From Sperchopsis tessellata (taxonomy: Eukaryota; Arthropoda; Insecta; Coleoptera; Hydrophilidae): a DNA stretch of 32,774 bases. Location of the stretch: assembly GCA_033557685.1 (NCBI GenBank), contig JAWQRN010000263.1, forward strand, positions 1 through 32,774, read 5' to 3'. The translations under genes were made by a program, and so were the position numbers. Below the pieces are notes generated by a model, which saw only the letters and a program-made list of their open reading frames with translations, was not told where the DNA came from and did no database searches. Shown here piece after piece: positions 1 to 11,200 of the stretch (the first letter of the stretch is position 1; each line of letters begins with the position of its first letter).

Positions 1-56
1 ATATCGACTTCGCCGGTTGCTTGATATTTGATTAAATCAAATATTAAAATTACAAA
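1..56. repeat. Left copy of an inverted repeat also found at the right end of the window
   Basis: The first 56 bases match the reverse complement of 32701-32754 at most positions, including CTTGATATTTGA and ATCAAATATTAAAAT. The core is itself nearly palindromic (ATATTTGATT/AAATCAAATAT). Confidence 0.8.
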
Positions 57-463
57 TTTATGTACGGCCAAGGAAGCAACAAATTCTTAACCAATATATT
101 GTCGTTTTAAAAAGTTACTTTCTTTTATAACTTTTTCACAGTGTTCGGTGACATATGAAGCAGGTAGATCCTAATCAGAATGGCAGTTGCCTCTGTGTTT
201 CTGAGGTATTTTATAATATAACTTGTAGACCTAGTAATTTACGTCTTTCTTACTTTTATTTAAACAGTGGCAAGGGATTTTGAAATTACTTTACATTTTT
301 TTAATTATTAATGACTTTTTGGGATCAAAGTCCATAGTCATATAACTTTGTAATTAATGTAGGTATTCAAAATTACAAAGTCACAAACTTCACGACTCTG
401 AGGCTTTTGGGCCGGCTTGAAATCAATTCACACAATAAAATGGCGAATAGACAATAGGAGGTC
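57..463. other. Non-coding AT-rich stretch, nothing recognised
   Basis: No splice-supported coding sequence or repeat recognised on either strand. It should belong to intron 8 of the glucosidase gene. Confidence 0.5.
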
Positions 464-1340
464 ACAGGTTAAGAACTGAACTCTCGAGTGTATTTAGTGT
501 AGGAAAAAACCATATGATTTAGCTTAGCAATCTCTGCAATACAAAAACATGCTGACGAGGCCATCAATTTGAGTAGAAATGCGAGGGAAATTGCCCATGC
601 CCAAACTTCAGTCTGGCAAAGATAGGATAAAATAAATGGAAAATGCAGTAGTTTTTGTGCCACAATTTAATTTTTATTGATGGATTGATATATGCATAAT
701 ACGTAATTTTTTGTTTTGTATGAGGTTTTCTAATACATTTCACATTGTCGATGTATAACATCGTGCTTAATGATGGAGAGGGCATTGTCAGCTGTAAATT
801 TTCTTTCATATGAAGCCCCCACCACAACTTTGCCAAAATATCCACCTCTTTATTGTGTGATATTCTTGAGTGTCCTTTAACCATGATCTCAAATACAAAT
901 AATCAGTTTTGAACTTGAATTTTTTGTTGTAATGCCTATACAACGCTCATAAAGTCGGTCATAACTACAAGATGTGTTGACTTTGTAGTCCTACCATGTT
1001 TCTAATAAAGCTATCGCCTCTGTTGTGAAATCGAAGAATTTTAATTATTTTGCTTACAGAGTCGTAAAATGCACCTCCACAACCAAAATCATTCTTTGAA
1101 TCGTTGGTGAAGAAAACTCTAAGGTCTAGATATTATTGCAAGTTGTAAATGAGAGCTGGGTAATTTATATTTAATATTTTAAACAATATGTAATATTCGA
1201 GGTTATGTTTAGATGTTATTGTATATAAAAGAGAATCATATTTAACAGTATATATAGAAAAGCTTGAATCACCGGAGGAGGGTTCTTGTTTCCAATACTT
1301 TGTCATTAAGTTGAGTATAGAAAGTTGAGAAATTTTGTTC
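464..1340 (-). mobile_element. Decayed RNase H-containing LINE, 3' coding end
   Basis: Read on the minus strand in several frames, this shows an RNase H start like VFFTNDSKNDFGCGGAFYDS (about 1030-1130), the late motif KGHSRISHNKEVDILAKL (about 825-884), and then the C-terminal block RLKFGHGQFPSH, ASSACFC and IAKLNHMVFS (about 500-610). These are the RNase H and Cys/His tail typical of I-superfamily non-LTR elements. At least two frameshifts and several stops separate the blocks. It lies in intron 8 of the glucosidase gene, in the same orientation. Confidence 0.75.
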
Positions 1341-1514
1341 AAACTTCATGTTAATCGGCGATTTTTACAGCAATTACAGTTGACCGCCACTGCAGCATTG
1401 TGTAATTTAAGTGCAAGTTTCGAATGTGTCAACAACTAAGTCATATAAAACTTGTTGCTTGTATGGGAGAGCTTCTGGAATTCTCCCTGCAGACATTTAT
1501 CGAACAATAACGTA

Positions 1515-1805
1515 TGAGAAAGCACATAGGCTCCGTCCACACATATTTGAACATTAATATTTCATATAAAAGTGCACATTAGCTCCTTTCACACATAGTG
1601 TTTGGATAAGTACAATATCATAAAGTATAAACTAGCACATTGGCTCTATACATAGTTGTTACTTAGTAAAACGTACTACAGTATAGGAAGGCACAATGGC
1701 TCAGTCCACACATGGTTGCATTACGTGGTAAAGTGTAGTACAGTATAAGAAGGCTCATTGGATCAGCTCCCGAATAATAACAGGGAACTACCCATGGGCA
1801 TTCTT
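1515..1805. repeat. Degenerate minisatellite, about five units of 52-62 bp
   Basis: Units begin at about 1522, 1574, 1635, 1691 and 1753 with GCACATNGGCTC followed by TCCACACATNGTT. Later units also share GTACTACAGTATA. Unit spacing is 52, 61, 56 and 62 bp, so the array is old. Confidence 0.75.
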
Positions 1806-2056
1806 ATGAGTAGAACAAAGACCCAAATTAAAATGTAACGTGAATCAAATGATCTAAACAATGTTTACTTACATCATCAGTTTTTCCGGATAATAACCGT
1901 TTGCGTGGTTTTTAGTTCTTGCTGACTTTTCGTCAACATTTGCGGGGGACATTGTTAAGTCATTTAACTCACAAAAGCGCCAGGCATCATCTAATATTCA
2001 CTGTGGCTGTGTAAGTTTACTTACAGAATTAATATTTATGTATCAATAAAACTTAC
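1806..2056. other. Intronic stretch without recognised features
   Basis: Lies between the minisatellite and glucosidase exon 8. I searched the minus strand for exon 9 (the block following REQILG in the family) and did not find it. Confidence 0.5.
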
Positions 2057-2205
2057 CTAAAATTTGCTCTCGAGGTATCCAACCCTCTACATTCATTAGA
2101 TCAAACCAGTGACTTAGAATATCCAATTCTAAATCAATATCCCAAGCTGATATCAAAAACCCATGGAATCCTTCATCCCAAAGAAAGCCTCGTGGAAATA
2201 CACTC
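2057..2205 (-). CDS. GCS1: GCS1 exon 8: active-site segment
   Basis: Residues 415-464 plus one base, acceptor ACTTTAG, donor TTTTAG|GTAAGT. It encodes FPRGFLWDEGFH (418-429) and GWIPREQIL. The Asp and Glu of WDEGFH lie in the conserved catalytic-region motif of GH63. This is the last exon in the window; the next should begin with two bases completing a Gly codon. Confidence 0.96.
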
Positions 2206-5200
2206 CTAAAGTTTCAATTAAAGTATTTATTATATTCTGAAAGCCTCTATAAAATGTAGGTCAATAAGTTAAAACTGAACAAACCTTGATGGGACAGCTG
2301 TATAAAGAGCTGCTTTCCAATAAGGAACAGGTTCTTTGGTATACGAACTTTGCACTCTTGATGATCCGTAGAAATATCCAATACCTCCTACCATATTACT
2401 CAATGCAGCTTGGGCAAAAATGATTTCTTTAGCTCCATACCTATAGATGTAGAATGTGCAGTATAGTTTGTGCCTTAATGATACATGATTGCACTCACCC
2501 TTTTGCTTTTAATTTGAAAGTGTCTTCAAATCTTTGCGAAAATCTACTTTGATGCCAAATTAAAGCTTCTGTAAATGTCTCTCCAACCAGTGTATCTTGC
2601 CTAGTTCCAAAACTTCCAGATTCAAAGACAATGTCCAATGAAAACGGAACTTTTCCAGTAACTTGCGTTGCGATAAAATTTGGTGCACTCTATAAGAAAA
2701 TATTATAGAACATCTAATAGTTAAAATGTAGTGACAGTTCGCAAACTGGCCTTTAAATCAAACCAATTTCTGTTTTGAAAATTCATAAAATCAGCATCAA
2801 TCAGTGTAATTTCAACTTAAGATTTGTTCTTGTAAGATACAGGGTTCACAAATGTGGAGAATAATATGTTTTGCGAGGAAATTCAATGGGCAGACTTTGA
2901 ATGGCATGCAATCTGGAAAAGATGAACATGTAAGAGAAGCAACTCATCAAATTCCCAATGACCTTTTTATCAGAATGTAGTAATATTGAATATGTTTAAA
3001 TAAGTGAACAAAGAATATTTCATAAAATGAAATTTAATCCCTATAAGAAAGTAGTTGTACCTCAAATAAGGGAACAGAACAAATATGATCGCCTTCAATT
3101 TTGTCGCAGGTTCCTAAAATTATAAAACGCTATTGGGCTACTGAAAACCCTGAAAGGTTTCTACACTCTGAAGGTTACCATCTGGTGCGCAATTTCATTT
3201 CTCACAAATCATCAGACCTTTTCAAAGATAATGGTGCAACAGTAACATCACGGATATACATGGTACTGTTGAAGATGAAGGTCTTAACAACTTCTATTTC
3301 AGCAAGATGGAGTTGCAAGGTATATAGCTAGAGCTTACATAATACTTTTGGAAACTTTTTCAAGCATGGTTGATTTTACCCGCAGGATATACACAAAGAG
3401 CAGGGTGTACTTACAAAATCCACTCACTTTAGAGAACTTAAAAGAAACATACGAGCAGAGATTGAAGCTATTGTTGAGGCTATGCTTCAAACTGTCAAGT
3501 CTATAATATTCATTAAAATATCTCCCATTTTTGCACAAAATATGTAAATTATTTCTCATATAAACTTAATATATTTACCTTTGTTGACCCTGCTGGAGGT
3601 AATAATTCACCAGCTAAAGCTACCCATTTAGGTCCATTTGGTCTTTTATGGGCTAACCTCAATGATGATATCACAGTTTCTTTAAGTAAATGCAGTCCTG
3701 GTGAAACTGTACTTAGATAAGACTCATGTTCAACAGTGCCTGTGGTTTACAAAATAATGTTTAATTCATCAATTATCCGTAACTATTTTTCAACTTACCC
3801 GAATAATTGAAAAGTTTCATCGTAAATTCTCCTAGACCTGGAGTTTCACCTCTAACACCCGTTAATTTGCTACCCATATTAGTTGGTTTTATTGATCCTT
3901 TATGATTTTCATCTAGAGCAGTGTACCATATTAAAGATACTTCTTCTTGCGCAACATCTTTATATTCAGCCTAAAATTAAAAAATATTATATATATATAT
4001 ATACTTATTTATTCAATCTACTACTCTAAAGACAATGATCCATTTATAGAGTAGGTTTATTACATATAAGTTACAGGGTAGAAATATACATTTAACGGTA
4101 ATACAAACAGTAAAAATGAAATAATACTAAGGTAATATATAGAAATTTGTTTCGCAATGAGAGCTCAAGTTGTCTTAGGGAGAGATGGAACAGATCTACA
4201 TGCTCATCAATGCAGGACGTTAGTTCGGGCATGGGGGAGGTAAAACAAGTGTTGGTGCCTGACAGAAGTAGTGGGTACATGGATGTTAATATATGCCAGT
4301 GAAGCAGGGTCATTGATTAAGTTGTGGAGAAGTTTGAACATACATATGGTGTCTATAATTTTCCGAAGGTCATTTAAAGAGGTCATGTGAAGAGTTTCAA
4401 GGAGTATTCCAATGGGATATCCTTGCTCTGGGTATATGTGGAATGTGCGAAAGAATAGATAGGCAGAAGAAGTGATATCACAAATATGGTAGTTGAAGGA
4501 GAGATGGCTATCAAATTTGACACCAAGATCAGTAAAGGTTTCACAGCGAGCTAATTGGGAATTTGATATTTTATAAGAAAAGATAATGGGGGTTTGTTAT
4601 CTGGTATAAGTCATCGCTTTGCACTTGTTAATGTTCAAGTACAGTTTATTTGAGTCACACCAGTTCCGACTGAAAGGAGATGCAATCGTGGAGGTCATTA
4701 ATTCGGACATATAGTTTGAGGTCATCGGCAAATAGCAGCTTGTGGTTATGGAGGGAGTTAGGAATATCTTTTATGAATAGCAAGAACAACAGTGGGTCTA
4801 AGATAGATCTCTGAGGAACACCAGATGAAGCAAAAAATATTTCAGAAGAATAGCCAAGGTGATGAACAAATAACATACAGTCTGAAAGGTACGAGGAGAA
4901 AAATTTTGTTAATGGGTCAGAAAAACCAAAAGCTTGCAGTTTCATGATGATAATTTTGTGATCAATGCGATCGAATGCTTTGGCAAAGTCAGTATGCATA
5001 ACGTTTACTTCGCTCTGATTGTCAATTGTTGATGAGACGAATTGTGTGAAGGAGCACAGATGTGATGCAGTTGACCTTTGTTACATGAACCCACGTTGAT
5101 GTATGGAGATATAGCTTTTGCAGTGAGCATATATAAATTCATACAGAGATGATTCGAAGACTTTGCTAATGTTTGGAAGGATGGCTATTGGTCTGTAGTT

Positions 5201-8200
5201 TTTGACATTTGAGCGATTACCTGATTTGAAGATGGATTTTATGTGGGAAATTTTCCATATATCATGAAAAGTACTTGTTTTAAGGGAGATGTTAAATAAC
5301 ATGCTAAGTGGATTCACAAGTGTACTTCTGCAGTCTTTAACTAGAAAATCAGGTATCATGTCGGTGCCTGAAGAAAATACATATAGCAAGACCTTTGATT
5401 AAGAGTCATTTCAGTACTTTATAGCTATGCTAGATTATTATCATTGATCATTTCAAAAACAGCAAAACGTAATACCAACCTAATCATTAACAATACCCCT
5501 ATTGAAAAGGTAACTAAGTACAAATATCTGGGTACCTGGATAACATAACAAATAACAACGATCAGACAACAGAAATTAAAAGCACAATAGAAACAGCCAG
5601 AACTGCCATTCATAAAATGAGAGACCTTTTCTGCAACCACGATCTAAAGCTGGAACTCAGAATTAGAATGGTAGGATGTTCTCCATATTAATGTAAAGCA
5701 TGGACGTTGAGTCAGCAACTTAGAATGTTAAAAATATCATGGACCGACAAAATTACAAATGTTGAGGTGCTTGGAAGGATGGGAAGAGAGCTGGAAGTAA
5801 TCCATACCATTAAATCTAGGAAACTGGAATATCTGGGGAATACTTTGTGTGGATATAAATATAGGATACGGCAGCTCATAATGCAAGGAAAAATTGCAAG
5901 CAATAGGAGTGTGGGAAGACGTCGATTTTCTTGGTTAAGGAATCTTAGAGACTGGTTCCAGTGTACTACCAAGGGAGTTGTTCAGATCGGTAGCGTCAAA
6001 AGTAAAATTAGCCATGTTGATTGCTAATCTCCGAGTAGGAGATGGCACATGAAGAAGAAGAATATTATGGAATGAGAAGTTGTGTATCTGGGTTTGTTTG
6101 GTTATAAGTAAACAACCTGCTGTGTGCAATATTCTGTTGCGTACATGAAAATAAGTGGGCTAGATGTTGTGAGGACTAGGGTGCCACAAAGGTTTATATT
6201 GGGGCCTTTATTATTCTTATTAACTATAATCAATCGACAACACTTGTAGATATAGGCAACTCGGATAAATTGGTCTGTGATGCTTTGAGGGGCACAGGTC
6301 CAGGCTGCAAAGTGGTTTGAGATGAATAGACTTGCATCCAAGACATATACACTGTATTTTACGACATACACTGCCTGGCCTTGTAAGGTCATGATAAGGG
6401 TAGTCACCTTATCTGTGTCGTTCCACCTATTATATTCGGCAGCCATTTTGAATTGCGTCTTAAAGATGTTCCATCAAATTTGGGAACCTTTATCTTCTAG
6501 TCAGTCGGTTATAAGGATGTCGATGTCTCCTTTCCAGGTTCCATACACATCCTTGAGGGCTTGTATTTTCATTTCCACCTTTTCGTTTACTGCGGAAACT
6601 TTCAAGTCCAACTCTTCACTTTTATGTTCAATCATCATTGAATTTGCCTGTAGTTTACTTTCTAAACTAGTAGGACTTTGTAATTGAACTGAGCTCTGCT
6701 GGCCAGACCTTTGGTTTTATATGACTGCGAAATTTCCATTGGAATATTCACATATCATCTCGTACAGTCAACTATGGATTAGACTATTCTATATTTATTA
6801 GCTTCTGTTTATTCTCAACAGAGAGCATGGAAGTGTATAACACTATTAATACTGATAAAAACACAAAATAATGTAGAAGTGATGAGATTCCTGTCAAGCT
6901 TCTTAAGTTTCTCAGTGAAGTTATAGCTCTCCATCTATTTTTATGATTTTTTCTAGTATCTTCTTAAAATTTACTTATTTCGCGGGACAAAACTGGTGAA
7001 ATGAATTAACCCTTTCTATTTCCTTTTTATTCTATCTATTATATTATTCAAAATTGTTTATATAAATCACGAAATATTTTAAAAGTGTTATTTGTTGAAA
7101 ACATTACAGAGAAATACAACAAATAAGGAAAACAGTACAAAGCAATACCCATTATCTTAAAGGCATTACAGGTGGTCAAGTTTACTTTAGGAACTCAAAC
7201 GTAAATTCAGCACATTAAAACACATTATTTGTGTCATAAGATATTTATTTTTTCAAATTTGAAAGAGTAATAGTTTACCTTATAATCTACAGATACCCTG
7301 GCAGTCCAATCCCCACCATGAGAACCACCCAGCCGTTTAACGAATGCAGTAGTGATTATAAATTGACCATCATGTATTTCTTGAACACCAAAACTAGTAC
7401 CGTCATGCTGTTGCCAGCCGTACTTTTCTAAATTATCGCCTTGTTCACACCAATGTCTGAAATAAATTCAATTTGTCAATTAAAAAAATTAAAATAATAA
7501 ATTGAAAGCAAAACATGACAAATGACTAAAATGAGCATTTGTATGACTGAAACCTTTCCAAATTTTTATACCTAGGGAGCACGTTTTCAAGAAATGGAAG
7601 ATTTCGATTGGAGGTTGAGAAACAGGTGATTGCGGGTAGGAAAGTGGCTGGTGTTTTGTGGATTATTACAACGAATGAAGGATTTATAAAGGAGGCTACC
7701 TATAATCGCAATTAGGTCCTTTAGGTCTTCTTCTAATGTACCAACATCAAATGCAAACCCCAAAGTCAATCACAAATTAATCCTAAGGTAGCTGTAAATT
7801 ATGGTCAGAAATATTTCTATGCCCGAATAAACCAAAATTTGTAGGTTTTGTTGTTAGCTGCTGATGTGGCATAGTTGGTCTGAGTTCAAATATATAATAA
7901 AAATGACTCATGCCTTCTAAAAATGGTTGTAACTCATGGAAAAGTACGATCTTTCGATTGATCATTTATTCTAAACCCGATAGTTTCGCTAGCGTAATTT
8001 CAAAAAACCATTGCCATCTTGGAAGCATTTATAAAGTTAGTTCATGGACATAATGGGTGCATACGACTCTGTGAACTTATCATTACTAATAGAAAAATTG
8101 TACGACTTTGGCATGCCGCCAATGTTATACATGTATAATCTGGTCCCCTCCTACCATCCAAAGTGTAGAGGTTAGTTTATCCCACATCAGTTGTGCCTTC

Positions 8201-11200
8201 TATAGAATCTGCACCACTTCTGCCTGTCTGGAGTCAATCTCTTGGCTGTCACCCAATCACTTCCTCTATCAGCAATTATCTTCGATATCACAGTATCCCA
8301 ATCCCTCACAGACCGGCCGCCTCTAGGTCTTCTTCCCTGCATCTTGGCCTCCCACACCAATCTTGTCATCCTACTCTCGTCCATCCTATTCAAATGCCCA
8401 AACCACCTCAAGTGTCCCTCCTCTATTCTCTCTTATACCTTCCTTACAGTTAGCCTCTAGCGAATATCCTCATTCCTCATCTAATCTCTTCTTGTTACAC
8501 CTTCTACCCATCTTAGAAACTTAATTTCTGCTGCCTGTATCCTGCTCTTGTGCCACTCTGTGAGCACCCAAGACTCATTGCCATACATCAGCACCGGCAC
8601 ATTCACAGCATTGTACACTACTATTTTCGTCTCTTTGCTTATTTTTTTTGTCCCAAAAACTTACTGTTTAAACAATGAAACAGTCCCGCCACGCTTTGCA
8701 GTCTACTGCTCAAATCACTATCAACTTTTACCGCACTATCTGTCACCGATCCCAAATACAAATGTCTGCACCTGTTCTAGCTGTACATTACATTGTCCAT
8801 TCTCACACTTATATCCCTGGTTGTCCTCCCCACCATCATAACTTTTGTTTTTCTTATATTAACCTTCATGTTCCTTCTCTTTAACTCCCTGTTCTAGGTG
8901 TTTGCACTTTCCTGTAGTCCACTTTCCGATTTAGCGTACCTAATGGTACCTACATTTCTATATCCTATTTGCAATTCTGGCATCTCCCTTTTGCAAACCT
9001 TCATTACCTCATCCATCAATACGATGAGGAGCAGCGGGCTAAGCGTTCCTCCTGCCTCAATCCACTTCCCGTACTAAATTCCTCTGAATGAAGAAGTTCT
9101 AACGTAGCAACTGCTGTCACTATACACACTCTGGATCGCCATAAGTAAATTTCTACCCCGCCTTCTCCTACCAATAATGTCCCAAACATCGCCTTTCTGT
9201 ATTATGTCGAATGCCTTCTCCAAGTCGTTGAAACAAAAACATGCTTCCTTATTCCACCTTAGTATTTTTTCTGTATTTGTCTAAGGACGAATATTAAATC
9301 TTGTGTTCTTCTTCCAGCCCTAAAGCCACTCTGTTCATCTTCCATCAGGGGTTCAATTATTCCTCTTAGTCTGTCTGCCAATATAGCAAAGCGTTCGTAT
9401 AGTTTATCTCCCTTTTTAAATAAAGGTAATATTATAGTCGTCTGCCAGTCTCTTGGAACTCTTTGGTACATCCATGCTAGCGTCAGGACTGCTATTTAAC
9501 CATTTCCGGTTTTATTCCATCATGTCCTGCCACTTTTTCTATCTTTAATGACCTTATTGCATTTTTCATCTCATTCAGTGTTATATTTTGATCCACTTTC
9601 TCATCTTCATCCAAATCCCAGCCCTGCTCATCCTGCCATGGCTCCTGATCTCTATTGTTCTTAACCTCCAAAAGTTCCATTTAATACTCCCTTCATCTCC
9701 CCATAATCAATTGTGGTTCAGACAGACTCTCATTTGTCTGTCTGTCTATCAGATGGTTGTTCCTTCCTAGATTTCTTAGAATTCTCTAAAATAACTTCTG
9801 GTTCTTCTTGCTATATTTTTCCATTTATCTTCCGTACTCTGACCATTCTTCTGTCTTCGCCTGTGTCACTAGATGTTTGACTCTTCTTTTCTGCCTTTTA
9901 TACTCTTCATAGCTCTCAGTGGTTTTTCCTCTCATGTAATTTTGCCATTTTATCTTCTAGTTCTTAACCTCAGTCTTGATATGCTCATTTCAACAAGATG
10001 TTAATTTCTATACCTCAACACTCCTTCCTTTTCCACAAGCTACTTCTGCTACCCTCACTATTATACCCTTAAAATGTGCCGAGCCTCCTCCAAATTCTGT
10101 GTGCATAACTTCTCACCGCAGCTCTCCATACCCTGCGTATCATTGCTTGGTATTGCGGTCTAACCACTGAGCCTACAACCAGGTCCAGGACGATTGTGCC
10201 TTCCTGTTTTCAGCTCTGCCAACAATAAGTAGTGGTCACTTCCAATTTTTGCTCCCCTCCTAACTCTCACATCCCTTACATTATTCTGATTTGTTCTTTC
10301 CACCAGAACATAATCGATTATAGACTTCTCTCCTCTTCCTGGTTCTTCCCAAGTAATCTTGTGTATGTCTTCATGCTAAAAGAATGTGCCGCCAAAGCTA
10401 TGTACTACTACTGTGAATATTTATATAAATCTAGAATCGTTCGTTAGAGGAAAAAATAATAAAATATACGGGCCTAGACTTACATCACTGGGTCTCTCAC
10501 AGGGGTCAGTACTGAGTCCTCTCCTTTTTAATGTATATACTGCCAGCTTTCACACAAATTGGCCTGACATCGTTAAAACTATGCTTCCAGTAACTCTTGG
10601 AATACTTGCTGGGCTGAACTTCACCATATTGTCTACTGTTTAAAACCATGTTTAAATTATCATTAATTTCAGCTATGACAGGAAATGTCTCGAATGGTCT
10701 TCTTTTCTCGTTACAGAACCCCTAATGTAAACTCTTTAGAGCTTTCAAAAATTATTATTCCTGTATTGAATGAATATACATATTTGGATATTATCCTTGA
10801 TAGGAAGTTATTGTGGTTAAAAAACCATTAGCAGGTGTGAGTCAGGTATCAATGTATTAAAATTAGTGAGCCGAATGTCTTAGGGAGCGGATCCCAAAAT
10901 GGCTCTTATGTTTTATTGTGCTTTCATGTGATCCATTATAGACTATGGTTCTATTCTGTATGGATCGGCCTGCAAGGAGAACTTGTAACTATTAGATCGA
11001 CTTCAGATTTGAATTGTCAGGAAAATTTCTTAGTGCAAAATTTCAAGTGCATAATAACAACTTAATATCAGGTTTAGGAACACTCATTGTATTGGTGTTT
11101 ACTGAAAGTAATTGGTCGAGAAAACTTACCCCACCATTGATGGAAGTATAACCAGATATTTCCATCAAGGCTTATGACATTAAAAGTACAATTGTCGCTC

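Noticed and set aside
1..2056. Search for glucosidase exon 9 and beyond
   Set aside because: No minus-strand segment resembles the family block after REQILG; the rest of the gene must lie outside the window.
8108..8884. Several plus-strand open frames
   Set aside because: Shadows of the minus-strand LINE whose C-terminus reads RWFGHLNRMDESRM.
10140..10180. A-box-like TAGGCTCAGTGGTTAGAC on the minus strand
   Set aside because: No B box at the right distance, and it sits in the LINE linker between endonuclease and RT; most likely chance or a scrap too small to name.
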